Shown one piece after another: positions 45,655 to 53,552 of a DNA stretch of 64,000 nt. How positions within the stretch are numbered: position 1 is the first letter of the stretch; every line of letters starts with the position of its first letter. The notes beneath the pieces were generated by a model, which was not told the DNA's origin, searched no databases, and was given only the letters and a program-made list of their open reading frames with translations. The stretch comes from Alphaproteobacteria bacterium (GTDB lineage Bacteria > Pseudomonadota > Alphaproteobacteria > JANSWW01): positions 1 to 64,000 of the forward strand of contig JANSWW010000003.1 of NCBI GenBank assembly GCA_024743275.1, read 5' to 3'. Made by a program: the position numbers and the translations under genes.

Positions 45655-46119
45655 ATGTTCGATAAACTCATCAAAGCCTTCAAAGGCCGGGATAGCGAAA
45701 CCCCAGGCGAGCAAGACAGCACCCGGGAGAAGAACCTCGCCGCCGCCGCCATTCTCGTCGAGGCCGCGACCCAGGACGCCGATTTCTCGGCGGCGGAGCG
45801 CGAAACCATTTTGACCATTCTCGAAGGCGATCTGGGGGTCTCGGCGTCGGAGGCGCGGGAACTGCTCGCGGAGGCCGAGCAGCAGGTGGCCGATCACATC
45901 GGGCTCTATCGGGTCACCAGCACGATCCGGGAGAGTTTCGACGAGAATGAACGGGTCGATCTGGTCGAAATGCTCTGGGAAGTGGTGCTGTCCGACGGTG
46001 AGCTGCACGACTTCGAGGCCAATCTGATGCGCCGGGTCAGCGGCCTCATTCACGTCAGCGACCAACAAAGTGGGGCTGCGCGCAAACGGGCTCTCGACCG
46101 ATTAAACAGAAATCGCTAA
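45655..46119 (+). CDS. TerB-family protein
   Basis: 154 residues. An N-terminal polar stretch precedes an all-helical TerB (tellurite-resistance/DjlA-like) domain (about 25-150) with acidic metal-type motifs: AATQDADFSAAERETI and VVLSDGELHDFEANLMRRVS. The start at 45655 has AGGAG 10 bases upstream; an ATG at 45568 would add unrelated residues. Function is unknown in most species. It sits between the S4 gene and fdxA. Confidence 0.87.
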   Translation: MFDKLIKAFKGRDSETPGEQDSTREKNLAAAAILVEAATQDADFSAAERETILTILEGDLGVSASEARELLAEAEQQVADHIGLYRVTSTIRESFDENERVDLVEMLWEVVLSDGELHDFEANLMRRVSGLIHVSDQQSGAARKRALDRLNRNR

Positions 46120-46202
46120 AGAAGCAGGGGCCAAAGTGAAGAGGCCCGGAGTCCGGGTATTACCCTTTCCGTATTCAAGAATTGTGATCGGGACGGATCG
46201 TT

Positions 46203-46541
46203 ATGACTTATGTGGTGACCGAAGCGTGCATTAAGTGCAAATACACCGACTGCGTAGAGGTGTGTCCGGTGGATTGCTTTTACGAAGGTGAGAATATGCT
46301 CGTCATTCATCCGGACGAGTGTATCGACTGCGGTGTGTGCGAACCGGAATGTCCGCCGGAGGCGATCCAGCCTGATACTGACGCCGGGATGGACAAATGG
46401 GTCACCATGAACCGCGACTATTCGGAAAAGTGGCCGAATATCACCCGTAAGATCGACGCGCCCGGCGGTGCCGAAAAGCACCAGGGTGAAGAGGGCAAGT
46501 TCGAGAAATACTTCAGCCCCAACCCGGGTGAGGGCTCGTAA
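46203..46541 (+). CDS. fdxA: 7Fe ferredoxin FdxA
   Basis: 112 residues. The cluster ligands are all present: Cys9, Cys17 and Cys50 for the [3Fe-4S] cluster and Cys21, Cys40, Cys43 and Cys46 for the [4Fe-4S] cluster, plus an extra Cys25. The length and the C-terminal extension (about 60-112) are typical of alphaproteobacterial FdxA, an essential electron carrier in some relatives. Base use here is less GC-biased than the neighbours. Confidence 0.96.
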   Translation: MTYVVTEACIKCKYTDCVEVCPVDCFYEGENMLVIHPDECIDCGVCEPECPPEAIQPDTDAGMDKWVTMNRDYSEKWPNITRKIDAPGGAEKHQGEEGKFEKYFSPNPGEGS

Positions 46542-46881
46542 CGCGGCAGCGGCTCGGCGAGTCTGGGCGGCGATTGCGCCGGGGGCTGTGGATAAGGTCC
46601 GGCACCCGGCGACTCGCTTGCGTTGTTTTTGTGAAGTCTTTGTTTCGCATGTCAGCGTTTCCGCCGCCGCGTGCCTTTAGCCTGTCCTACTATAGCCTTT
46701 TTGTGATAGCCTACTGGGTCTGTGGGCAACGTGCGTACGCAACGCACACCCGATCACAATCAGAATTGCAGGCCGCCCGGCTCTTTTCAGGTCTATCGAG
46801 AAGGGAGTGGCGGGGCAAGGGATTTTGTCTGAAAAATCCTTGATTCTGGCGGGGTTACAGTAAAAGGGAACAAAGACAGAT
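46542..46881. other. 340-base gap between fdxA and carD
   Basis: No gene is supported; a frame at 46574-46843 encodes no recognisable protein. The stretch holds GTGCGT / ACGCAC (46731-46736 / 46742-46747) as part of a larger inverted arrangement, and a second hairpin near the carD start (46816-46842). It most likely contains the carD promoter and a long leader. Confidence 0.5.
46816..46842 (+). promoter_or_regulatory. Hairpin in the carD leader
   Basis: CAAGGGATTTT / AAAATCCTTG form a 10-base stem with one bulged G and a 6-base loop, ending 39 bases before the carD ATG. There is no T run after it, so it is more likely a leader structure or protein-binding site than a terminator. Confidence 0.4.
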
Positions 46882-47385
46882 ATGACTCAAACCAATGAAT
46901 TCGCGACTGGGGATTTCGTGGTCTATCCGACGCATGGTGTTGGTAAAATCGTTGCCGAGGAAACGCAAGAGATCGCTGGTACCCAGCTGACGGTTTTTGT
47001 CATCGATTTTGAGCGCGATCGCATGACCCTGCGTCTGCCGGTTGCCAAGGCTAAGGCCTCCGGCCTGCGTCCTATCTCCACGCGCAAGCAGATGCAGAGC
47101 GCCGTGGCCAAGCTGAAGGGTCGGAGCCGTGCCCGCCGCACCATGTGGAGCCGGCGCGCCCAGGAATACGAAACCAAGATCAATTCCGGTGATCCGATCT
47201 CCATCGCGGAAGTGGTGCGCGATCTGCACCGGGGCGAGGAGCAGCCGGATCAGTCCTATTCCGAGCGTCAGATGTACCAGGCGGCGCTTGAGCGGCTGGC
47301 CCGGGAATTCGCGGCCGTCGAGGACATGGACACCGACAGCGCCGCGGCCCGGATCGAGGAAATCATGCAGAAAGAGGCGGCCTGA
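46882..47385 (+). CDS. carD: CarD-family transcription regulator
   Basis: 167 residues. The N-terminal RNA-polymerase-interacting domain (FATGDFVVYPTHGVGKIVAEETQEIAGTQLTVFVIDFERDRMTLRLPVAKA, about 6-56) and a helical C-terminal DNA-binding domain (KGRSRARRTMWSRRAQEYETKI onward) match CdnL/CarD. It binds RNA polymerase and stabilises open promoter complexes, especially at rRNA promoters. AGGGAA lies upstream of the ATG, and a terminator follows at 47405. Confidence 0.94.
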   Translation: MTQTNEFATGDFVVYPTHGVGKIVAEETQEIAGTQLTVFVIDFERDRMTLRLPVAKAKASGLRPISTRKQMQSAVAKLKGRSRARRTMWSRRAQEYETKINSGDPISIAEVVRDLHRGEEQPDQSYSERQMYQAALERLAREFAAVEDMDTDSAAARIEEIMQKEAA

Positions 47386-47404
47386 TCCGCCTTGGCGATC
47401 CGAT

Positions 47405-47470
47405 AAAAGGGGCGCCCGTCACCGCAAAAAGGCCGTCATCGCGCACGGTTGTGGGGAGGGCGCCTTTTTT
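47405..47470 (+). terminator. Terminator after carD
   Basis: AAAAGGGGCGCCC (47405-47417) pairs with GGGCGCCTTTTTT (47458-47470): a GC-rich stem with A and T tracts on either side and a 40-base loop that can pair internally. It begins 19 bases after the carD stop. The T run supports Rho-independent termination. Confidence 0.7.
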
Positions 47471-47585
47471 GTATCCGCCTTTTCGCTTTCCATATGTGAC
47501 TTCGCGGGGAGCCGGGGCGTATCTTACGGCAAGTCCCGATATCGTTCCGTCCTGACCGGCCGCAAACCGGGTTTGGGGAGACTCG

Positions 47586-48386
47586 ATGGCCGACGTGCCG
47601 ACCATCCATATCTTGAAACGGCCCCGCCGCATTTGGGCGGTGGCCGCCATTCATGGCGAGGCGGAGCGGCTCGGCGCTTTGCACGACGCGTTGGCCCAAC
47701 AGGCCCGCGAGGGCGACCGGCTGTGCTATCTCGGCAATATGATCGGGCATGGTGCCCAGGCGCGCGAGACGATCGAGGAACTCCTCGACTTCCGTACCCG
47801 CTTTATCGGCCGGTCGGGGATGTTCGCCTGCGACGTCGCCTATCTGCGGGGCCAGCAGGAGGAGATGTGGCACAAACTCTTACAGCTGCAATTCGCGCCC
47901 GATCCGCCCAGCGTGCTCGACTTCATGATCAAGAACGGCCTGGAGCCGGTCATCCGCAGCTATGGCGGTATGGTGGAGGAAGGGCGTAGCGTCGCCTCCC
48001 AGGGTCCCGTCGCCATCGCGAAATGGACCTCCGGGCTCCGGGCGGCCTTCCGCAGCGCGCCGGGTCATGCCAAGCTGATGGGGCAGGTTCGCCGAGTGGC
48101 CGCCGACGATTCGGAAAAAGTCCTTTTCGTTAGCGCGGGTATCGATCCGACAAAACCCATAGAAAAGCAGGGTGATCGCCTCTGGTGGGGCGGCAAGACT
48201 TTTGACGAGATCGCAAATCCCTATGAAAGATTTATGAAAATCGTCAGGGGCTATGATCCGGATCGGCACGGCTTCCAGGAAACGGAATACACGCTAACTA
48301 TCGACGATGGCTGCGGTTTTGGCGGCCCTCTCATCGCTGTCGCCCTCACGCCGGGGGGCGAGGTCGATGCTCGACTGGAAATATAA
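47586..48386 (+). CDS. Metallophosphatase-like protein with degenerate active site
   Basis: 266 residues that align by eye with the Ser/Thr-phosphatase/ApaH metallophosphoesterase fold, but the metal ligands are altered: GDIHG is AAIHG (about 21-24, only His23 kept), GDxxDRG is LGNMIGHG (Asn51), and GNHE is GQQE (about 89-92). SAGID remains where HAG is usual. It is therefore probably catalytically weak or a binding or regulatory protein. It lies between carD and rpoH. Fold assignment is moderate, loss of activity inferred. Confidence 0.75.
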   Translation: MADVPTIHILKRPRRIWAVAAIHGEAERLGALHDALAQQAREGDRLCYLGNMIGHGAQARETIEELLDFRTRFIGRSGMFACDVAYLRGQQEEMWHKLLQLQFAPDPPSVLDFMIKNGLEPVIRSYGGMVEEGRSVASQGPVAIAKWTSGLRAAFRSAPGHAKLMGQVRRVAADDSEKVLFVSAGIDPTKPIEKQGDRLWWGGKTFDEIANPYERFMKIVRGYDPDRHGFQETEYTLTIDDGCGFGGPLIAVALTPGGEVDARLEI

Positions 48387-48510
48387 CCCTATAAATTAGT
48401 CGACTTTTCGCCACGTCTCTGAGACCCTGTGATCCGGCTCCCTAACCCACGCGTAGACTATGGTTACGTGGGTGACGAGACCCGCCACAGGGAGAAAAAG
48501 GGAGAGCTAA
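48387..48510 (+). promoter_or_regulatory. rpoH promoter and leader with hairpin
   Basis: The 124-base gap before the sigma-factor gene holds an inverted repeat ACCCACG / CGTGGGT (48445-48451 / 48467-48473), about 38 bases ahead of the ATG. A good ribosome site (GGGAGAG) lies near 48500. Leader structures of rpoH genes can act as RNA thermometers, but this one is not clearly paired with the ribosome site. Confidence 0.4.
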
Positions 48511-49395
48511 ATGGCTTATGTCGACGATCCTCAGACGAGGCGGGCCAATCTGGATTATGTCCGGGCGTCCATGAACGCGCCGCTCCTCTCCCGTGAGCAT
48601 GAACACGATCTCGCCACGCGCTGGCGCCATCAGAATGACGAGCGCGCGCTGCACGAGCTTGTCGAGGCCTACGCCCGTCTGGTGATCTCGATCGCGTCCC
48701 GCTTCCGTAACTACGGTCTACCGCTCGGCGACCTGATCCAGGAAGGCAATGTCGGCCTGATGCAGGCCGCCGCCCGGTTCGAGCCGGAACGGGGCGTGCG
48801 CTTTTCGACCTATGCCGCCTGGTGGATTCGCTCGGCGATGCAGGATTTCATTCTGCGCAACTGGTCGATTGTCCGGACCGGAACGACGGCCGCGCAAAAG
48901 TCGTTGTTCTTCAATCTGCGCCGTCTCCGCTCCAAGATCGAAGGGGCCGCCGCCGGGCCGATGACCGACGAGGGCCGCCGGAAGGTCGCCGAGGAACTTC
49001 GGGTCGAAATCCACGAGGTTGTGGCGATGGAAAGTCGGCTCTCCTCGGCCGATCAGTCGCTCAACGCCCCGATCACCGAATCCAGTGAGGACGATTGGCA
49101 GGATTTTCTCGCCGATGAGCGGCCCAGTCCGGAGAGTGTGGTCAGCAACATGCACGACGCCGCCAGCCGGTCGCGCTGGCTCGGTATGGCCCTGACGGAT
49201 CTCGCCCCGCGCGAGCGTCAGATCATCGAACGCCGCCGGCTGACAGATGACGGGGCCACGCTCGAGGAGCTGGGCCGTGAACTCGGTGTCTCCAAGGAGC
49301 GGGTGCGCCAGCTCGAAAGCCGCGCCATGGGCAAGCTGCGCAAGTCGATGTCCCGCCATGTCCGGGACAAGGACGAGTTCTTCCTCGAAGGCTGA
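48511..49395 (+). CDS. rpoH: RNA polymerase sigma-32 factor (RpoH)
   Basis: 294 residues. The RpoH box QKSLFFNLRR (129-138), region 2 (ERALHELVEAYARLVISIASRFRNYGLPLGDLIQEGNVGLMQAAARF, then FSTYAAWWIRSAMQDFILRNWSIVR) and region 4 (TLEELGRELGVSKERVRQLESRAMGKLR) are intact. It directs RNA polymerase to heat-shock or other stress promoters. Alphaproteobacteria often carry several RpoH paralogs, and this could be RpoH1 or RpoH2. Confidence 0.93.
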   Translation: MAYVDDPQTRRANLDYVRASMNAPLLSREHEHDLATRWRHQNDERALHELVEAYARLVISIASRFRNYGLPLGDLIQEGNVGLMQAAARFEPERGVRFSTYAAWWIRSAMQDFILRNWSIVRTGTTAAQKSLFFNLRRLRSKIEGAAAGPMTDEGRRKVAEELRVEIHEVVAMESRLSSADQSLNAPITESSEDDWQDFLADERPSPESVVSNMHDAASRSRWLGMALTDLAPRERQIIERRRLTDDGATLEELGRELGVSKERVRQLESRAMGKLRKSMSRHVRDKDEFFLEG

Positions 49396-49413
49396 CCGCC
49401 GCCGGAGCGGTCA
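49393..49413 (+). terminator. Hairpin at the rpoH 3' end
   Basis: TGACCGC / GCGGTCA form a perfect 7-base stem with a 7-base loop that begins at the rpoH stop codon. No T run follows. It may be a weak terminator or mRNA end structure; the next gene is convergent. Confidence 0.35.
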
Positions 49414-49436
49414 TCCCATTACTTTGGGTCATCGCC

Positions 49437-50165
49437 TCAGTCGGGAAGGTCGACCGGGATCAGCGCCCCGGTCACCGTCCGCGCCCGATCGCTCAACAGG
49501 AAACAGATCGTCTCCGCGATGGCCGCCGGCGTGATCCATTCCGCCGGATCGGCCTTCGGCATGGCTTTGCGATTCTCCGGCGTGTCGATGATCGACGGCA
49601 GGACGCAGTTCACCCGCACGCGGTTCGCCCGCATCTCCGTCGCCAGGGTCTTGGTCAGCGTGATCAACGCGGCCTTGGACGCGGCATAGGCCCCCATCCC
49701 GCGGACCGGCGCCAAAGCCGCCCCGGCACCAACCGTCACGATCGACCCCTGTCGTCCGATCATCGGCAGCACGGCGCGGCAGAGTGTTTCCGTCGTTTTC
49801 AGATTGAGCGTCATCATCTTCTCGAAATCCTCCGGCGTGGAGGTGAGAAAATCATCGCTCATCGCAAATCCACCGACGCATTGCACCAGCCCGTCGACCC
49901 GTCCGGTGGCGTCGAGACAGGCGTCGACGATGTCGCGGCAGTCGGCGAGCTGGGTGAGATTGCCGCCGGCGACCACTCGATGGGGGGCGGCGAGTTCGGG
50001 AAAACAGGCGGCGATTCGGGCGGCGTCGAAGTCCGCCAGGACGACCGTCGCCCCGGCCTCCACCGCCACATGGCCGACCGCGGCGCCGAGATTGCCCCCG
50101 GCGCCGGTCACGATAACGGTCTTCCCGTTCAGCATTCCGCTCACTTCCGCGCCGATATCGGTCAT
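49437..50165 (-). CDS. Short-chain dehydrogenase/reductase
   Basis: 242 residues of the classical SDR family: the TGAGGNLGAAVG cofactor motif (about 20-31), Asp at the strand-2 end (VLADFDAAR, favouring NAD), CVGGF in place of NNAG, and the active-site YAASKAALITL (about 160-170). The substrate is unknown. The ATG at 50165 avoids an upstream stretch that overlaps the divergent iminopeptidase region. Confidence 0.9.
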   Translation of the reverse strand: MTDIGAEVSGMLNGKTVIVTGAGGNLGAAVGHVAVEAGATVVLADFDAARIAACFPELAAPHRVVAGGNLTQLADCRDIVDACLDATGRVDGLVQCVGGFAMSDDFLTSTPEDFEKMMTLNLKTTETLCRAVLPMIGRQGSIVTVGAGAALAPVRGMGAYAASKAALITLTKTLATEMRANRVRVNCVLPSIIDTPENRKAMPKADPAEWITPAAIAETICFLLSDRARTVTGALIPVDLPD

Positions 50166-50239
50166 AATGGCTTCTCCCGCCCTGTTGCGGGCGTCAGAAT
50201 GAACCAAGCCCCGTTGGGCATACAAACGAAAAGGACGCC

Positions 50240-51205
50240 ATGCCTTCCGACCGCCGTCTGCGCGCCTTTTATCCCCCCATCGAACCCTACCGCACCGGCA
50301 TTCTGGAGGCGGATGAACACCATCGCCTTTATTACGAAGAGTCCGGCGATCCGGACGGCATCCCCGTCCTGTTCCTGCACGGTGGCCCGGGCGCCGGCGC
50401 CTCGGCGATGCACCGGCGTTTCTTCGATCCGGAGCGCTATCGGATCGTGATCCTCGATCAGCGGGGGGCGGGGCGCTCGAAACCCCTGGGGTCGATCGAC
50501 AACAACACCACCGATCATCTGATCGACGATATCGAAGCCCTGCGCCGCCATCTCGGCATCGAGAAATGGCTGGTCTTCGGCGGCTCCTGGGGCTCCACCC
50601 TGGCGCTCGCCTACGGCCAGGCCCATCCGGAGGCCTGCCTCGGCTTCATTCTGCGCGGCATCTTCCTCGGCTCGGCGCGGGAGATCGACTGGTTTCTCTA
50701 TGGCATGAAGCGGCTGTTTCCCGAGCATTGGTCGGATTTCGCCGAGGCTGTGCCGGAAGCGGAGCGCGCCGATCTCATGACCGCCTATGAGAAGAGACTG
50801 TTCGACCCCGACCCGGCGGTGCACATGCCGGCGGCGGTGGCATGGAGCCGCTATGAGGGCGCTTGCTCCACCCTGCGGCCCAATCCCGAGCATGTGGCCC
50901 AATTCTCCGGCGACGTCATGGCCCTGGGCCTCGCCCGGATCGAATGGCATTTCTTCCGCAATGGCTGTTTCCGGGAAGAGGGCGCCCTTCTGGCCGGGGT
51001 CGAGCGGATCCGGCATCTCCCGGCGATCATCGTCCAGGGCCGTTACGACGTGGTGTGTCCCCCGGAAACCGCGTTCGCGCTGCGCCGGGCCTGGCCGGAG
51101 GCGGATTTCCTGATGGTGGACGACGCTGGCCATGCGGCGACCGAGCCGGGCACCCGGTCCGCGCTGATCGCCGCGACGGATGATTTTCTCTATCGTTTGG
51201 GTTAA
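50240..51205 (+). CDS. pip: Prolyl iminopeptidase
   Basis: 321 residues, alpha/beta hydrolase of family S33. Signature elements are LFLHGGPGAGASAMHRRFFDP, DQRGAGRSKPLG, the nucleophile elbow FGGSWGSTLALAYGQAHP (about 112-129), and the C-terminal Asp and His (VQGRYDVVCPP; DDAGHAATEPG). It removes N-terminal proline from peptides in the cytosol. AAAAGGA precedes the ATG. Confidence 0.94.
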   Translation: MPSDRRLRAFYPPIEPYRTGILEADEHHRLYYEESGDPDGIPVLFLHGGPGAGASAMHRRFFDPERYRIVILDQRGAGRSKPLGSIDNNTTDHLIDDIEALRRHLGIEKWLVFGGSWGSTLALAYGQAHPEACLGFILRGIFLGSAREIDWFLYGMKRLFPEHWSDFAEAVPEAERADLMTAYEKRLFDPDPAVHMPAAVAWSRYEGACSTLRPNPEHVAQFSGDVMALGLARIEWHFFRNGCFREEGALLAGVERIRHLPAIIVQGRYDVVCPPETAFALRRAWPEADFLMVDDAGHAATEPGTRSALIAATDDFLYRLG

Positions 51206-51254
51206 GAGGGAACCTTGCCGCCGCCCCTCGTTCTCGTCTCCCCAGGGAATCTGT

Positions 51255-51761
51255 ATGATGTTTCCGCGTTTCCTGATCGCCTTGGCTTTTGTCGTGCTCG
51301 CCTCGGCGCCCGCCGCCGCGGAGCAGCAGCCCCGCGAACCCGAACCCGCCTTCCTGGTCGGCAATGGCGGTGTGTTCGACATCATCAATGAGGACACCAC
51401 GCCGCAGATCGGTGTCGAGTACATCTTCGGCGAAGAGAACAAACTCTGGGTATTCACGCCCATGGTCGGCGGCTTCGTGACCGGCGATGAGGCGGTTTAT
51501 GTCTATGGCGGTATCCGCCTGGATCTGTTCTTCGGTCGCCGCATCGTCTTGACGCCGAATTTCGCCGTTGGGCTCTTCGAGGAGGGCAACGGCCGCGCGC
51601 TGGGCCAGCCCCTCGAATTCCGGTCCGGTCTCGAACTCGCCTATCGATTCGATAACCGGTCCCGCCTCGGCCTCGCTTTCCACCATCTTTCCAATGCGGG
51701 GTTGAGCGAGCGCAATCCAGGCGTCGAGACGCTGGTCCTGCGGTACTCCTTCCCGATGTAG
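51255..51761 (+). CDS. pagL: Lipid A 3-O-deacylase (PagL-type)
   Basis: 168 residues. Residues 1-22 are a signal peptide (ending PAAA) and the rest is an outer-membrane beta-barrel. The PagL triad is present with correct spacing: His144, Ser146 (HHLSNAGL) and Glu158 (GVETLVLRYSF). It removes a 3-O-linked acyl chain from lipid A in the outer membrane, changing endotoxicity and permeability. It stands beside the lipopolysaccharide/O-antigen block starting at 51766. Confidence 0.9.
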   Translation: MMFPRFLIALAFVVLASAPAAAEQQPREPEPAFLVGNGGVFDIINEDTTPQIGVEYIFGEENKLWVFTPMVGGFVTGDEAVYVYGGIRLDLFFGRRIVLTPNFAVGLFEEGNGRALGQPLEFRSGLELAYRFDNRSRLGLAFHHLSNAGLSERNPGVETLVLRYSFPM

Positions 51762-51765
51762 AGGG

Positions 51766-53535
51766 CTAGCCGAGGGCGATTCCGGTTTTCTCGGACCATT
51801 TCCCAAGCATCATCAAGGCCCAGAGCGGCCGTGCGGCGGCATCGTCGCCCCGCCCCAGGGCGGTCCGCCGCCCGCCCGCGTCGAGGCCCCATCCCTCCCA
51901 GGGGATAGCCTTCAAGGCTTCCGCCAGCTCCACTGAGAGGGGACCGCGCAGCAGGTCCGCCACCGGGACCGTGAACCCGGTCTTCGGCCGGTCGAGAAGG
52001 GCCGGGTCCAGGGAGCGGGCCGCCAGGTCGATCAAGACCTGTTTCGGGTGGCCGCTGTGCGATCCTCGGGCCGCATAGCCCGCAGTCAGGACCCGGTGAT
52101 CGGCGAGCGGCGGTCTCGCCTCCAGCCCACTGGCCATGGTTGTCCGGTCGATCTTGGTAAAGCCGTCATGGGGCAGATAGTGGAGCAGATCCAGAAGGCG
52201 GACGCCGTCCTCGGGCCAGCCGACCGCTGGGAGATCGGGGGTGTGCCAATAACCGAACTGGGCGACATAGGCCGCCCGCAGGCCCGGCGCGGCCATCGCG
52301 TCCGCCGCCTTTTCGAGATGACGGCGGCGCCGGGGGGAGCCGGCGAAACGGCGCGCCATACGGGGCAGGAAGGCCAGACCCCGAGGCAGTCCCGCCAAGC
52401 GGTCGAGATGGCGGTGGCGGGTGTAGCCACCCAGCGCCTCGTCCCCGCCATCGCCGGTCAGCACCACCTTGACGTCGCTCTGTGCCGCCTCGGCGAGGAG
52501 CAAGGTCGGCAGGCTGGCCTCGTCCGCGAACGGTTCGTCATGGGCGGCGACCAGACGGGGCAGGGCGGCCGCCAGGTCGGCGAGACCGCTCCGGATGAGG
52601 CGATGATCCAGGCCGAGCGCCCGCGCGACGGCGCCGGCGGCGGCGGACTCGTCGAGCTCCGGCCGGTCGAAGGCGAGGGTGTAGGCGGGCAGGCCCGGCT
52701 GCGATCGGGCCGCCAGGGCCGCGATCGCCGTCGAGTCGATCCCCCCCGACAGGAACAGGCCGACCGGGACATCCGCCACCAAATGCTCCGCCGCGACGTC
52801 CGGGATCAGGGTGGAAAGGTCGGTGGCGTCGGCCCCCGCGAGGGCCGCTTCACGGTCATACCATTGCCGGCGGTCGACGCTGCCGTCGGCCCGGAACGCG
52901 ACCAGGCCGCCGGGCGGGACCTTTTCCACGCCAGCGACGATCGACAGCGGGTCCGGAAGGCATCCGAGGGCGAGATAGGCCCTCAGACCCGCCGGTGAAA
53001 CCCGTGGCCGGGTCAGGGCGGGCGCCAGGCCGTCCAGCGTCGAGGCGAAGGCCACGCGGCGATCGTCGCCGTGAAAGCAGAGCGGCTTTTGTCCGAACCG
53101 GTCGCGGACCAGCGTGAGCCGTGCGGCCCTCCGGTCCCAGAGCGCGAAGGAGAACATTCCGTGGAGACGGGGAAGCGCCGCCTCCAGCCCAAAGGCGGCG
53201 ATGGTCTCGACCAAGACCGCCGTATCGCTGCGCCCGTCGACGTCATCGCCCCGCGCCGCCAACTCTGCCACGAGACCCCGATAGTTATAGATCATGCCGT
53301 TGAAGGCGATCACATAGCGCCCGTCCCGGCTTTCCAGCGGTTGGGCGCCCTCCGCACCGGTTCCGACGATCGCGAGCCTACGGTGGCCGAGCGCGATGCC
53401 GGCCTCGGGATCGGACCACAGGGCCTCCCCATCCGGCCCCCGTGCGGCCAATGCCTCGGTCATCCCGGCTGTGATCCGGGACGGTGAGACGGCGGCATGG
53501 CCGCCCAGGCGAAGGGTCCCGGCAATCCCGCACAT
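51766..53535 (-). CDS. asnB: Glutamine-dependent asparagine synthetase
   Basis: 589 residues. Cys2 in MCGIAGTL is the glutaminase nucleophile and RGPDGE, FNGMIYNY complete that domain (about 1-200); the synthetase domain has SGGIDSTAIAALAA (PP-loop). In polysaccharide clusters such AsnB proteins amidate sugar uronic acids or similar groups, so a role in surface glycan building is plausible, as is plain asparagine synthesis. It is the gene after the GT4 gene in a leftward operon (17 bases apart). Confidence 0.9.
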   Translation of the reverse strand: MCGIAGTLRLGGHAAVSPSRITAGMTEALAARGPDGEALWSDPEAGIALGHRRLAIVGTGAEGAQPLESRDGRYVIAFNGMIYNYRGLVAELAARGDDVDGRSDTAVLVETIAAFGLEAALPRLHGMFSFALWDRRAARLTLVRDRFGQKPLCFHGDDRRVAFASTLDGLAPALTRPRVSPAGLRAYLALGCLPDPLSIVAGVEKVPPGGLVAFRADGSVDRRQWYDREAALAGADATDLSTLIPDVAAEHLVADVPVGLFLSGGIDSTAIAALAARSQPGLPAYTLAFDRPELDESAAAGAVARALGLDHRLIRSGLADLAAALPRLVAAHDEPFADEASLPTLLLAEAAQSDVKVVLTGDGGDEALGGYTRHRHLDRLAGLPRGLAFLPRMARRFAGSPRRRRHLEKAADAMAAPGLRAAYVAQFGYWHTPDLPAVGWPEDGVRLLDLLHYLPHDGFTKIDRTTMASGLEARPPLADHRVLTAGYAARGSHSGHPKQVLIDLAARSLDPALLDRPKTGFTVPVADLLRGPLSVELAEALKAIPWEGWGLDAGGRRTALGRGDDAAARPLWALMMLGKWSEKTGIALG

Positions 53536-53552
53536 GGGTCAGCGCCCTTCCA

